This document shows, piece after piece, positions 1 to 11,149 of a stretch of 64,000 nt of DNA; positions within the stretch are counted from its first letter, which is position 1, and each line of letters begins with the position of its first letter. The stretch is taken from NCBI GenBank assembly GCA_016712275.1, contig JADJRI010000016.1:13442-77441 (forward strand), written 5' to 3'. A program made the position numbers and the translations under genes. This DNA comes from Planctomycetota bacterium. Its GTDB lineage: Bacteria > Planctomycetota > Phycisphaerae > UBA1845 > UTPLA1. The notes below the pieces were generated by a model. It did no database searches and was not told where the DNA came from. It was given only the letters and a program-made list of their open reading frames with translations.

Positions 1-77
1 TATCGGTTCGAACGCCACTCTGATGGCGATTCGTCATTGTCATGGCGGCCGGCAATGGTCGTGCGGCAAGAGCATGA
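1..77 (+). CDS. Possible C-terminal end of triosephosphate isomerase (partial)
   Basis: The only reason to see a gene here is a short stretch ending in RFVIVMAAGN plus a stop at 75-77. It resembles the FVAIV-AA end of TpiA, which often sits just upstream of secG. The preceding codons fit only if the frame changes near 26-29, since the same frame has a stop at 21-23. The window cuts off everything before base 1, so no catalytic residue is visible. It could equally be noncoding leader for secG. Confidence 0.3.
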
Positions 78-87
78 GGTAAGTTCA

Positions 88-540
88 ATGTTGGCATTCG
101 GCGTGATGGGCATGTTGTTGAGTCTTTCGATCATCGGCATTTCGCTCTTGTTGATCGGATTGATTCTGTTGCAGAAAAACCGCGGTTCCGGTCTTTCGGG
201 TGCGTTCGGCGGCGTCGGCGGCCACTCCGCATTCGGCACAAAAACCGGCGACTTCCTAACCTGGGTGACGGTCGGTCTGGTGGCCGTCTTCCTGCTGTTG
301 AATATCGCGGGAACGTTTGTATTTGTTCCTGAGAAGATCAAGAACAAGCCCGCGGCTGTGCTGCTTCCCGAGGACACAGAAACTTCATCGGGCGCAGATA
401 GCGCAGCGCCGGCCAACACCGGAGCGACGACACCGCAGCCGATTCCGGCCAATCCGCAGCCGATCAGCGCGCCGCCGGTGACGCCCACGGGCACCACGCC
501 GTCGTCGTCCGGCGGATCGACGCCGCCCGCATCGAACTGA
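88..540 (+). CDS. secG: Preprotein translocase subunit SecG
   Basis: SecG is the small accessory subunit of the SecYEG inner-membrane channel. The protein has two transmembrane segments (about residues 1-28 and 57-77) joined by the family's QKNRGSGLSGAFGG loop. About 60 residues rich in Pro, Thr and Ser follow, so at 150 aa it is longer than the usual 75-110. An upstream ATG at 37 is in frame, but the ATG at 88 is preferred because GAGG at 76-79 sits 8 bases ahead and because SecG starts directly with its first membrane helix. It leads a same-strand run with yicC, gmk, rpoZ and coaC/coaB. Confidence 0.93.
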   Translation: MLAFGVMGMLLSLSIIGISLLLIGLILLQKNRGSGLSGAFGGVGGHSAFGTKTGDFLTWVTVGLVAVFLLLNIAGTFVFVPEKIKNKPAAVLLPEDTETSSGADSAAPANTGATTPQPIPANPQPISAPPVTPTGTTPSSSGGSTPPASN

Positions 541-566
541 CGCGCCAGATTTCTCGAGGCCCCTGA

Positions 567-1459
567 ATGATTCTGAGCATGACCGGTTACGGCGACGCGC
601 GATCGGCCGTCGATGGCGTGAGCTATCGCGTCGAGATTCGGTGCGTCAACAATCGCTATTTCAAAGCAGCCATGAAACTTCCGGAGCAGTTTCAACGCTT
701 TGAGGGCGACATCGACCGGCTGCTTCGTTCGCGGTTGAACCGCGGCAGCATCACCTATGCGCTGCGCATGGCGGATGAATCGCCCTCGGCCGCCTGTCGA
801 ATCAATCAAAATGTGCTGGACGAATATGCCCGGCAGTTCAGCGATGTGGCCAAGCGTTATCCGCTGGTACGAATTGATTTTGCCCGGCTGCTTGATGCAC
901 CGGGCGTTGTGCAACTGGCCGACATCGATGATGAACGCCTTGCGGCGCAGTTTAAGATTGTGGAGACACTCTCGGGCAAGGCCATGGATGGTGTCATCGC
1001 GATGCGCAAGGCCGAGGGTGAGGCCCTTCTTCGCGATCTGCGCGTGCGATGTGCGGAAATCCGCGGCCTATTGGAAAACGTGCGAAAGCGCTCGCCGGGC
1101 GTGGTGGGCGAATATCAGCGGCGTTTGCAGACGCGCGTGCAACAGTTGCTCGACGGACTCGAGGGCGTCAACATCCAGATGCACGAAGACGCGCTGGCCC
1201 GCGAAATTGCGATATTTGCCGAGCGATGCGATGTGAACGAGGAAATCTCGCGGCTCGCCAGCCACCTTGACCAGTTTGAGCGCCGGCATGCGTTGCTCCG
1301 GAGGAGTCGGGTCGAAAGCTCGATTTCATCGCCCAGGAACTGCTGCGCGAGGCGAACACGATCGGCAGCAAGTCGAACGACAGTGAGATCGCCCGGCATG
1401 TGGTCGACATGAAAGCGGCGATCGATCGAATCAAAGAACAGGTGCAGAACGTGGAATAG
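567..1459 (+). CDS. YicC/YloC family endoribonuclease-like protein (frameshifted)
   Basis: The start MILSMTGYGDA is the YicC family signature; members are about 290 aa and linked to RNA turnover, and E. coli YicC has endoribonuclease activity. The first frame is good to about residue 238 (LDQFE), then turns into Arg/Ser-rich nonsense. A second frame, from about 1290 to the stop at 1457-1459, supplies the missing family C-terminus (GRKLDFIAQELLREANTIG, then a helical end). One base is missing relative to an intact gene. yicC directly before gmk and rpoZ is a common bacterial order, which supports the call. The frame break looks like the other sequence-level indels in this window. Confidence 0.88.
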
Positions 1460-1480
1460 GCAGGAGGCCTGCGAACCGAC

Positions 1481-2062
1481 ATGGCATCCGGGGATACGGA
1501 GCGAACGGGAAATGTGATCGTGATCAGCGGTCCGAGCGGCGTGGGAAAATCCACGATCTGCCACCGGCTGTGCGACGGTCTGCCCGCGGAGTTCAGCGTG
1601 TCGGTGACAACGCGAAAAGCCCGTCCGAACGAACAGCACGATCGGGACTATCGCTATGTCACTCCGGAGCAGTTTGGTCAGTTGAAGGACGGCGGCGATT
1701 TGCTGGAGTGGGCGGAAGTGTATGGGCACTTTTACGGCACGCCGCTGCGGGCCGTGAAAGAAGCGGTCGGCGAAGGACGGGCGATCATTCTGGAGATCGA
1801 CATCAAAGGCTGCATGCAGGTGCGCCAGAAGATGCCCGAAGCCATCGCGTTCTTCATTTTGCCGCCGAACTCCGAGGAACAGGCCCGGCGCATTTTGAGC
1901 CGCAATACGGATGCAAAGGACGTGATCGAACAGCGGCTGGCCAAGGCGGATGGCGAGATTCGCTTTGCCAACGAATCCGGCTGCTATGATTACTTTGTGG
2001 TTAACGACGACATCGACGACACCGTCGAACAGATAAAGAAACTGATCGCGGCCAAGAATTAA
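1481..2062 (+). CDS. gmk: Guanylate kinase
   Basis: It phosphorylates GMP to GDP with ATP in the cytoplasm. The P-loop GPSGVGKST lies near residues 17-25, followed by the GMP-binding TTRKARPNE region and the YGHFYGTP segment of the lid and nucleotide site. Its 193 aa is normal and the frame is intact. AGGAGG at 1462-1467 precedes the ATG by 13 bases, a rather long spacing. It lies 21 bases after the yicC stop and 36 bases before rpoZ, the classic yicC-gmk-rpoZ arrangement. Confidence 0.97.
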   Translation: MASGDTERTGNVIVISGPSGVGKSTICHRLCDGLPAEFSVSVTTRKARPNEQHDRDYRYVTPEQFGQLKDGGDLLEWAEVYGHFYGTPLRAVKEAVGEGRAIILEIDIKGCMQVRQKMPEAIAFFILPPNSEEQARRILSRNTDAKDVIEQRLAKADGEIRFANESGCYDYFVVNDDIDDTVEQIKKLIAAKN

Positions 2063-2098
2063 GAGCTATGAGACGCTTACAGAACGAGGATACACAGC

Positions 2099-2308
2099 AT
2101 GATTGAAGAATTGAAGAATGACGACCTGATCAATCGAATCGGCGGACGATTCAAATTCACGGCGATGATCCAAAAGCGATGGCGCGAGCTGATGTTCGGC
2201 GCACGGCCGATGATCGAGCCGGGCCGTCTCTCGCCATTGGAGATCGCGATCAAGGAAATCGCCGAAGGCAAAATTCATGCAGAAGCGATTCACAAGGGCG
2301 ACGAATAG
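2099..2308 (+). CDS. rpoZ: DNA-directed RNA polymerase omega subunit
   Basis: Omega helps fold and retain the beta-prime subunit of RNA polymerase. This 69-residue protein has the omega pattern of an N-terminal DLINRIGGRFKFTAMI helix pair, an RPMIEP segment and a C-terminal AIKEIAEGKI helix. GAGGA at 2086-2090 gives an 8-base spacing to the ATG. Position between gmk and the coenzyme A gene is the usual one. Short omega proteins like this are hard to score by length alone, but order and motif agree. Confidence 0.9.
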   Translation: MIEELKNDDLINRIGGRFKFTAMIQKRWRELMFGARPMIEPGRLSPLEIAIKEIAEGKIHAEAIHKGDE

Positions 2309-2309
2309 A

Positions 2310-2922
2310 ATGCCAACGTCCGGCGCGACTGGCGATGAGCGACCCGACCCGATGGAATTGTCGGGATACGAAGTCGTTGTCGCCGTTTGCGGCGGAATTG
2401 CGGCCTACAAAACGGCGACACTGGTCTCGGCACTGGTGCAGCGTGGCTGCGGCGTCACGGTCGCAATGACCGACGCGGCGCAGAAGTTCATCACGCCGCT
2501 CACTTTTCAATCTCTGACGGCGCGCCAGGTTTTTACGAGCACCTGGGATGCCGCCAACTACCACGACCCACAGCACCTGCGACTGACGGAGGCGGCCGAC
2601 CTGTTCATCATCGCGCCGGCCACGGCCAATGTCATCGGGAAAATCGCCGGGGGCATTGCCGACGACCTTGTTTCGACGATGGTCATGTCGACGGACTGCC
2701 CGGTACTGTTGGCGCCGGCGATGAACACGCGGATGTGGGAAAATCCGATAGTTCAACGAAACATGAATGTGCTTCGCGAGTTGAACTATCGCGAAGTTCC
2801 GCCGGGAGCGGGCTGGCTGGCATGCCGGACGATCGGCGCGGGGCATGGCCGAGCCCTTGGAAATTCTTGAACACGCTCGAAAACTGCTGGCCGAAAAAAC
2901 GCCGCGATCCGCGCGGAAGTAA
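2310..2922 (+). CDS. coaC: Phosphopantothenoylcysteine decarboxylase (CoaC activity; frameshifted)
   Basis: An FMN-dependent enzyme of coenzyme A synthesis that decarboxylates phosphopantothenoylcysteine. Visible motifs are VAVCGGIAAYKT at the flavin site, the substrate His in the HLRLTEAAD segment, PATANVIGKIAGGIADDL, APAMNTRMW and GWLACRTIGAG with the catalytic Cys. The frame breaks at about 2841-2846. The other frame then continues MAEPLEILEHARKLLA to a stop at 2920-2922. Starts at 2310 or 2352 are possible; 2310 follows rpoZ directly. A further one-base change in the A-run at 2893-2898 would join this gene to the next CoaB frame, so a single bifunctional coaBC cannot be excluded. Confidence 0.88.
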
Positions 2923-2942
2923 GCGCGTCGTACGAAGTCACA

Positions 2943-3598
2943 ATGCCAAAAAAACGACACTCAAAGCTGCACATTCTTATTACCGCAGGACCGACGCGCG
3001 AATATCTCGACTCGGTCCGGTTCATTTCGAATCCCTCGTCTGGAAAAATGGGATACGCACTTGCAATGGCGGCCGCACTGCGCGGCCATCGCGTGACCCT
3101 GGTCAGCGGACCGGTTTTTCTCGCGCCGCCGCGTGGAGTGGATTTGGTTGCCGTTGAAACCGGCGAAGACATGTCTGCCGCGGCCAAGCGGGCATTCAAA
3201 ACGGCCGATGGCGCCATTTTTTGTGCGGCGGTCTGCGACTACCGACCGCGAAAGCGGGCCGGCCGGAAATTGCCGAAATCGAAGGCGGGATTGAAACTGG
3301 ATTTGGTCCCCACTGAGGACATCGCCGCTTCGCTCGGACGAATCAAGGGGCGGCGGGCCACGATCTGCTTCGCGTTAGAGGACCATCATGGGCGGCGAAA
3401 AGCCGAGGCGAAACTGGCGGCCAAACATGCCGATGCGATCGTACTCAATGGGCCGGAAAACGTGGGTGCCGCCAAGGCCGCCGTACAGTTGCTCCAAAAG
3501 GGCGGGAATGGACGAATTGGTCGGTTGCATCGAAAACCGTTGTGGCAACTCGAATTATGCGCAGGCTGGAGGCGATTCTGGAGAACCGTGGCTTCTGA
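2943..3598 (+). CDS. coaB: Phosphopantothenate--cysteine ligase (CoaB activity; frameshifted C-terminus)
   Basis: It couples cysteine to phosphopantothenate using a nucleotide triphosphate. The N-terminus carries LITAGPTREYLDSVRFISNPSSGKMG, the CoaB nucleotide and dimer motif, followed by AAVCDYRP and the lysine-rich strand region. After KGG near residue 188 the frame fails. The correct frame gives WTNWSVASKTVVATRIMRRLEAIL and stops at 3596-3598, and restoring one G in the run at 3504-3506 rejoins them. CoaB is usually fused to the C-terminus of CoaC. Here a stop and a 20-base gap separate them, which may be real or a consequence of indel error. Confidence 0.88.
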
Positions 3599-3692
3599 GT
3601 AAGCGCGGGAATTCCCTCAATTCGAGCCGTCTCGAGCCGACCGTTAGTCATTTGTAAATCACAGTTTAGAAAAAAATGTATGGGCGGAATTC

Positions 3693-3721
3693 TTGTAATT
3701 CCGGATGGGCTTCATTAGTAT
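3693..3721 (+). promoter_or_regulatory. Promoter-like box upstream of PEP-CTERM gene (copy 1)
   Basis: TTGTAA (3693-3698) and TAGTAT (3716-3721) are 17 bases apart, like -35 and -10 hexamers. The spacer contains GGGCTT at 3707-3712. The same arrangement occurs at 46203-46230 ahead of the other PEP-CTERM gene. The 303-base gap between coaB and the PEP-CTERM gene (3599-3901) shows nothing else I recognise. The remaining 180 bases would be a long untranslated leader. Confidence 0.5.
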
Positions 3722-3901
3722 GGATGTCTGGAGGCGAAAGAGAGCGCATTCTGCACTCCCTTTCCCAGGATCAAAATGTGAAACTGATTCTAATCGCGCG
3801 GTCATCTGCGCGGACATGGCCTTTGAGCCGTGGTAATGGGTTCGGCACATTCCGTGCTGACAAGGAATCGGGGAGCAAACGAGGCAAAAAGGAGCGAGAA
3901 G

Positions 3902-4695
3902 ATGAAGAAGCATGCAGTATCACTGGCAGTTGCGATCACGGCATTGTGCATCAGTTCCGTGACAACGCAGGCGACCATTTTGGTAAATGAGAATTTCAAC
4001 CGTGAAGACGGCAACTTGGTTGGAACCAACCCTACGCCGGGTCCCGGCGGTACTTGGGCTACCCACAGCGGCGCAACCGGCCCGGTTCAAATCGTCGACA
4101 ATACGATCTATCTCTCGCAGAATGCTTCAACAATTGCGGCGGAAGATGTAAACGTTTCGACGGGTGGCGCCATGGAAGCCGGTGATCGATTGTATGCCGG
4201 GTTTGACGTTATTGTTGAGCAGCCTGGTTCGAGTATTTCCAACGTGTATTTCGCACATTTCCTCCAAGGTTCAACCAATTTCACCTCGCGCCTATGGGTG
4301 ACCGCGCCAACGGCCAGCGGCTTTCGATTGGCATTGAGCAACGACAATAGCATCACGGATGCCGATGGCGAAGTTTTCACGGGTGATCTTGCGTTGGGCA
4401 CAACCTATCGCGTCGTCATTTCGTATGATTTCACGGGGCAAAATGGAAGCCTTTGGATCGACCAGGCCCTTGAGTCGGGCAGTTCCATAACAGCGGCTGA
4501 TCCCGGATTCAGCAATGCAGTCTCCGCATTTGCATTTCGTCAGGGCAGCCCCAGCGGATCGCTCACGACGACCCAAACGATTGACAACCTCTGCGTCGGC
4601 ACCAACTATGGCGAAGCCTACACATGCGTTCCTGAGCCGGCCACGCTTTCCTGCTGGCCTTCGGCGCGATTGCTTTGATCCGACGCCGACGCTGA
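3902..4695 (+). CDS. PEP-CTERM sorting-domain protein, lectin-like (frameshift in sorting signal)
   Basis: An exported, presumably surface-associated protein anchored by an exosortase. It has a signal peptide (residues 1-23, MKKHAVSLAVAITALCISS), then a beta-rich LamG-like body starting NENFNREDGNLVG. The end is VPEPATL, after which the frame breaks at about 4645-4652. The other frame supplies the expected membrane helix and basic tail (LAFGAIALIRRRR) and a stop at 4693-4695. AAGGAG at 3889-3894 is 7 bases before the ATG. No exosortase gene lies in this window. The frame break is more likely a sequence error than loss of sorting. Confidence 0.82.
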
Positions 4696-4762
4696 TTCAG
4701 TCATCCTTGCTTGACGAATTCAATGTGTCCCCAACAGGGTCACGCGAATTGTCGAAAACACG

Positions 4763-4803
4763 GGCCGTGAGTACGATGAGTATTCACGGCCTGTTTGTTT
4801 TTT
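4763..4803 (+). terminator. Rho-independent terminator after PEP-CTERM gene
   Basis: GGCCGTGA (4763-4770) pairs with TCACGGCC (4784-4791) around a 13-base loop, followed by TGTTTGTTTTTT. It lies about 70 bases after the PEP-CTERM stop and before the TPR gene, so the two genes are probably transcribed separately. Confidence 0.8.
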
Positions 4804-4876
4804 ACGGCAGAGGCCAATGAAAGGACCGCGACGGCCCCTCACCTGCCGTCGCATCATCAATCGAGGTGGAATCGGA

Positions 4877-7031
4877 ATGAAGCCTGACTTTGCTTTGAGT
4901 CGTTTGGCGACTGCGCGACTTTGGCTTTTTGCCACCTTGTCGTGCCTATTGTTCTCCACAAAACCGGCTTATTCACAGACCTCCAAGCCCTCGGAAATGA
5001 CGCACGAGCAGTTGGTGGCGCAAGCCAAAAAGGATGCGATTTACCGCGCGCCGATTTTGAACAAGGCCGGCAAGCCGGTCGACGAAAAGGAAGCCGAAAT
5101 GATTGCGACCAGCGATCAGCACATGGCCGATGCGGAAGCCGCCCGCCTCCGGGGAGATTTTGAGACCGCCGCTCGATTGGCCGATCAGGCGTTGCAAGTC
5201 CGGCTCAAGATTCTTGACGGTAAGAACCATCGAATTGTCACGGCCAACGGATTGAAGACAACCGCGGAATCCCGCACGACGCTTTCGAAGGAAAAGCGAG
5301 AGGCGGTCCACCAGGCCGATCTCAAAATGGCGGACGCAAAGCGATTTTATGATGGCGGCCAATATGAAGAATCGCGCGTCGCCGCCACCGAAGCGTTGAC
5401 GATCTACGAACAAAATCTCAAGGAAGGCGATATCGACATTGCAGCGGCGCTTTTCGGCATCGGCACGGCGGATGTCGATCTGGGCCTGTTCGATGAGGCC
5501 GATTTGAATCTCACCCGTTCGCTCTCGATTTACCAGACGGCCTATGGCAACGCGCATCCGATTCTCGGCAAGGTCGAGGACCGGCTTGGGTGGATGTGCG
5601 TTTTGCAGGCGGTCGGTGAGAATTTTCAGGGGGATAAGGCGCGGAACGCGCTGCAACACTTCAACAATGCGATTCGCGTGATCGCCCGATCGTCCGGCGA
5701 AAACCAGGAGTTGGCCGAATCGCTGGACAATCGCGGCACGATTCAATACTACCTCGGCAACACGGATGAGGCATTGCGCGACAAGATTCGCGCCCTTGTC
5801 ATTCGTGAGACCATACTGGGGCCGGATGCTCGTGACACAGGCGTGTCATACAGCAATCTGGGGTGGCTCTATTCGCAATTGGGCCGGCGCGAACTGGTGA
5901 TCCCGTTTCGCACGAAGGCACTCGACATTCTGAAGAAGAATCTCGATGCGGACCATCCGTTTTGCCTCATGGAGACCAGCAATCTGGCGCGACCATGCAC
6001 GCCAGGGCAAGCTGGACGAGGCCATCAAGCTCTATGAAGAAATGCGGGCCATCGACCTCAAAAAAGACGACGCCTCGGATCTGGCGGCGACCGATCGATG
6101 CGTCGAATTGGGCACTTTTTATCTGCAGGCCGGCCGTATCGATGAGGGGCGCAAACTGTTCGCGGAAACCGGCGAACGGGCAAAGCGGATTCGAGAGGCC
6201 GGCAAGAAGCAGGACGCACTGAACATCATGAATCGCATGTTGCGCTCCTGCAGTAACTACCGGCTCTATGAAGATGGTTTGAAATACTACGATCAGGTCG
6301 TGTCGTGGGACGACGCCGATCGTGGTCGGAAGGATGCGATGGAGTATATCGTTCGCGCCGCGGGAAGGGCCGCCCTGCTGATTCAAAATGACAAGGCCGA
6401 GGAGGCTGCCAGGTCGCTGACAGCCGTCTTGAGCCGCCTGAGAAAACTGGTGGACAAGAACAGCCTTGAATTGGCGCCGCCGATGCTGAATCTCGCCAGG
6501 GCCTACAGCATGACCGGCCGTCTGGACGAAGCCGAGAAAATCTGCGAACAGGTGGTGAGCCTGAGCGAAGAGCAGACCGGTTCGCAGTCGCTGGGCACGG
6601 GCTATGCGATGATGTGGCTTGGGCGCACCAACGCCCTGCAGGGCAAGTACACCAACGCCGAATTCAACTTTTCCGAATCATTGAGAATTATGACGCAATA
6701 TGAAGAAAAGGACCCGCTCGGCATGATTCGCCTTTTGCAGGAACAAGCGGCATGCCACTCGAAACAGGGAGACAAGGCCAAGGCAATCGAAGTACTTCGC
6801 GATGCGCTGACCCGTTGTCGCGCCTGGGCGAAAAATGAGTCCGGGCCCTTCGCCAAATCAAGCATTCTCGAAATCCTGAAGGCGCTCCTTGAAAACGCCG
6901 ATGCCGGCGATGCGGCACTGAAGGCAGATCGCGAGGCCTGGGTGTCGGAGGCCAATCTGCTTTATGACCAGCTTGCAAAAGACAAAGCGCTTAACGCCGA
7001 GGAAAAGAACTGGAAGGAAATGTTGAAGTGA
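4877..7031 (+). CDS. Exported tetratricopeptide-repeat protein (frameshifted)
   Basis: A secreted or periplasmic repeat protein of about 718 aa. A signal peptide covers roughly residues 1-33 (FATLSCLLFSTKPAYS), followed by many TPR units of the kinesin-light-chain kind, for example GLFDEADLNLTRSLSIYQ and GKLDEAIKLYEEM. The first frame runs to about 5988 (ETSNLA) and the second continues HARQGKLDEA, so the break is at 5985-5993. ATG 4877 is chosen over 4817 because GAGGTGG at 4862-4868 precedes it and the signal peptide starts there. TPR arrays bind partner proteins; the partner cannot be read here. Confidence 0.82.
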
Positions 7032-7033
7032 GC

Positions 7034-7579
7034 CTATGGATTTCCGGCTTGACCGGCCAGTTTTGAATGTGCCGCTTGAAATGCATCGAGAATGGCATCG
7101 CTGAACAAGACAAATGTCACTTTCGTGATTCGCCGCTCGATAGCGATGGCGTTCGACACAGACAGCACTGCAACCTGCGCGGCCATTGAGACTGGATAGC
7201 CGTACACGCCACAACTAATCGCGGGAAAAGCGATGGAATGCAAGTTGTATTCAATGGCCAATTTCAACGAGGATTCGTAACAAGAACGGAGAAGTTCCGG
7301 CTCGCCCTGCTTCCCGTCGTGATATATTGGCCCCACCGTGTGAATGACGAATTGCGCGGGCAAACGATAGGCTCGCGTGATCTTTGCCGATCCGGTTTTG
7401 CATCCGCCCAGGGTTCGACATTCGTCTAGCAACTCCGGCCCCGCCGCCCGATGTATTGCACCATCCACGCCGCCACCACCCAGCAGCGATGAATTGGCGG
7501 CATTCACGATTGCATCGCAGGGGAATTGTGTAATGTCGTCCAAGACGAGGTGAATGCGACTGAATGGGTCTTGTATCAT
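7034..7579 (-). CDS. Macrodomain protein (ADP-ribose / O-acetyl-ADP-ribose hydrolase type)
   Basis: A single macrodomain of 181 aa. Motifs are DAIVNAANSSLLGGGGVDGAIHRAAG (ADP-ribose pocket and catalytic Asn/Asp region), a central HTVGPIYHDG and FPAISCGVYGYP, matching YmdB-type enzymes that remove ADP-ribose or deacetylate O-acetyl-ADP-ribose. Its ATG overlaps the stop of the preceding anti-sigma/DUF1559 gene (ATGA at 7576-7579), so translation is probably coupled and it belongs to the sigma-factor operon. It ends 2 bases from the convergent TPR gene. The physiological substrate is not deducible. Confidence 0.93.
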   Translation of the reverse strand: MIQDPFSRIHLVLDDITQFPCDAIVNAANSSLLGGGGVDGAIHRAAGPELLDECRTLGGCKTGSAKITRAYRLPAQFVIHTVGPIYHDGKQGEPELLRSCYESSLKLAIEYNLHSIAFPAISCGVYGYPVSMAAQVAVLSVSNAIAIERRITKVTFVLFSDAILDAFQAAHSKLAGQAGNP

Positions 7580-8590
7580 GGAACGAGAAACGCATCCTCG
7601 GTCTGGGATGGACGTTCCTTGCCGGTGTAGTGACTGATGCCGTTGACGCGATAAATGTCGTCATTGTTCACGCCGCAATTCGGCGAGGTGTGAAATCGAA
7701 CACTGATGTTGGCCCGCAGAACGTTTTGCCCGGAGCCGCCGCCATGACTCCACGGAATTGGGTGGCGCGTTTTCAGATGAAACGAGCCGTCGGTTTTCGT
7801 CGACCAGCGGCGTCATGCAGCCGACCAGGGGCATATTGCCCGCAAAAACATTGCGCTCCCATGGTCGCGTCACCAGATTGGATGCATAGCTGATATTGCG
7901 GGGGTCGGCAAACCCGGCAAATTGTTCCTGCGACTCCGCCGACATGGCGTAATCGCCCGGCGCGCCGGGGCATACAAACGCCTCCGCCGGAACCAGGTTT
8001 CCCTGAACCAGCCGATAAAGGTGCCGCGAATTTGGCACTGTTCGGTCCTGCTCGCTCGTCATCGCGGTCGCCCATTTTGAATTTGACGACCCCATTCCGA
8101 AAAACGGCATGAAGTTGTCGGACATTTCGGCATAACTCGCGATGCCCGTGCCGACTTGCTTGAGGTTGTGTGCGCAGGCCACCTTCTGGGCCGTTTGTCG
8201 CGCCGTGTAATAACCGGGAATGAGGATCCCCGCGAACATGGCGATTGCGGCGGCGATTCCCATCAGCTCGCGCATTGAAAAGAGCGAGCCGCCACCGGTG
8301 ACAATCGGTTGACCCGACGCCGGCGCCAATGAACCCTTTTTGAAGGGCAAAATCGACTGGGAATTGTCAATGCCGGCGAGAACTCGATCGACAAAACCAC
8401 CGCTCGGCCCTGGCAATGGATCGGCATCCAGCGGCGAGAGGATCGATTCGAGCGAGCGACATGCGGCTTGAAGCCGAACGGGATCGCCAAACCCCGCCTC
8501 AAATTGCCGGCGCTCCACATCATCCATCAGCCCGAGGTGATACCCGAGCAAATCGGATTGAAAATCAGGATCGCGATTCAAATCTTTCAT
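7576..8590 (-). CDS. Anti-sigma factor fused to DUF1559-like pilin region (frameshifted)
   Basis: The N-terminal 75 residues (DLLGYHLGLMDDVERRQFEAGF) look like a cytoplasmic anti-sigma domain without zinc ligands. One membrane helix follows (MGIAAAIAMFAGILIPGYY). Beyond it, VACAHNLKQVGTGIASYAE and, after a frame break near 7795-7802, HGGGSGQNVLRANISVRFHTS resemble the external part of DUF1559 pseudopilin-like proteins common in planctomycetes. The restored frame stops at 7576-7578, overlapping the macrodomain start. It lies directly downstream of an ECF sigma gene. An alternative start at 8632 shortens the gap to sigma to 22 bases. Confidence 0.75.
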
Positions 8591-8654
8591 GGACCCACAC
8601 GCCCCATCGTTATTGCCTTCACCCTCACCCATTCACACCTTGACTTGGCGGCTT

Positions 8655-9310
8655 TCAATGTCGATCGCGATTGTGCTTTTCAACCTCGCGCTTGTATGCG
8701 GCCGCAAAATGGGTCACGGCGGCATGCAACCTGCTTTTTACCGTTCCAAGCGGAATGCCAAGCACCTCGGCGATATCCTTGTAGGATGGCGTTTGTAATA
8801 TCCAAGGACCAGAACCTCACGCAGATGATCGGGCATTCGCGAAATCACGCCTTCGACAACAACCCGCAATTCATCGGCCTCCATTCGTTCGTGCGGCGAT
8901 TCGACCGAATCGGCCGTAAAGTCCAGCACACTCATTGTGTCGCCATCGTCGGCTGAGCCGCCTCCCGTCGTCAGGGAAATTTCACGCTTTCGCGATCGGC
9001 TACGCAGGCTGTCCCTTGCTTTGTTGGCGGCAATGGTAAACAACCAGGGCCGAAACTTACGGTTGGGATCAAAACCGCGGGCCGACTGATGAACTTGAAT
9101 AAAGGTCTCCTGAACGACATCCTCCGCCAATGCGCCATTTCGAACGAAGCGACCGACGAATTGGTACAAATCCTCCGCGTATCGACCGACGAGGGTCTTG
9201 AATGCGGACTCATCGCCCGCGATAAACGCCGCGAGCAGCCGCTCGTCGGGTGACAGATCCTCGGAGCCGGGTCGCTTTTCCACCTGTAACCTGCTTGCTA
9301 TACGCAACAT
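8655..9310 (-). CDS. ECF-type RNA polymerase sigma factor (frameshifted)
   Basis: Region 2 is clear: FIAGDESAFKTLVGRYAEDLYQF, then AEDVVQETFIQVHQ and RPWLFTIAANKARDSLR. Region 4 starts at REVLVLGY. The frame then breaks near 8790-8800 and the other frame gives YKDIAEVLGIPLGTVKSRLH, the helix-turn-helix that reads the -35 element, with a stop at 8655-8657. ATG 9310 is chosen because the 55 residues before it do not look like sigma factor. The anti-sigma/DUF1559 gene and a macrodomain gene follow. The target promoters are not identifiable from the window. Confidence 0.88.
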
Positions 9311-9455
9311 GCAACGGGGTTGTTCGGCTGAATCCGAATATTTCTTGTACCCCGTCTTTTTGGTGCCGGTAAAGTCTGATGAAATTCCACAGCCGTGGCG
9401 GCTGCGCCACCTCAGGCATTTCCAGTCCATTTCTTTGTGGTGGGGCAATTTACCC

Positions 9456-9484
9456 TTGACACCCCAACCGGTCAAAAATATTGT
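9456..9484 (+). promoter_or_regulatory. Candidate sigma-70-type promoter for the sigma-54 activator gene
   Basis: A perfect TTGACA (9456-9461) is followed after 17 bases by TATTGT (9479-9484), giving a leader of about 125 bases to the GTG at 9616. The 305-base gap between the divergent sigma-factor gene and this activator contains no other feature I can support. Confidence 0.5.
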
Positions 9485-9615
9485 TGAATAAAAGGGTTAG
9501 CGTTTGCTGAACCTGGTATGATTTACATTCTCGAACCGCCAAGGGCCGTTTTCGGACGCACAATTGGGGAACGGTCCCCATCTGCGTCGAATCCGACCAG
9601 GCCGGCAGGACCACT

Positions 9616-11121
<1,506 letters not shown>

Positions 11122-11149
11122 TTGGTTCGGAAGATATCGACAAGTAAGT

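Noticed and set aside
5..14. GGTTCGAA resembling the T-arm of a tRNA at the window start
   Set aside because: The following bases do not form an acceptor stem and no anticodon arm can exist upstream because the window begins here.
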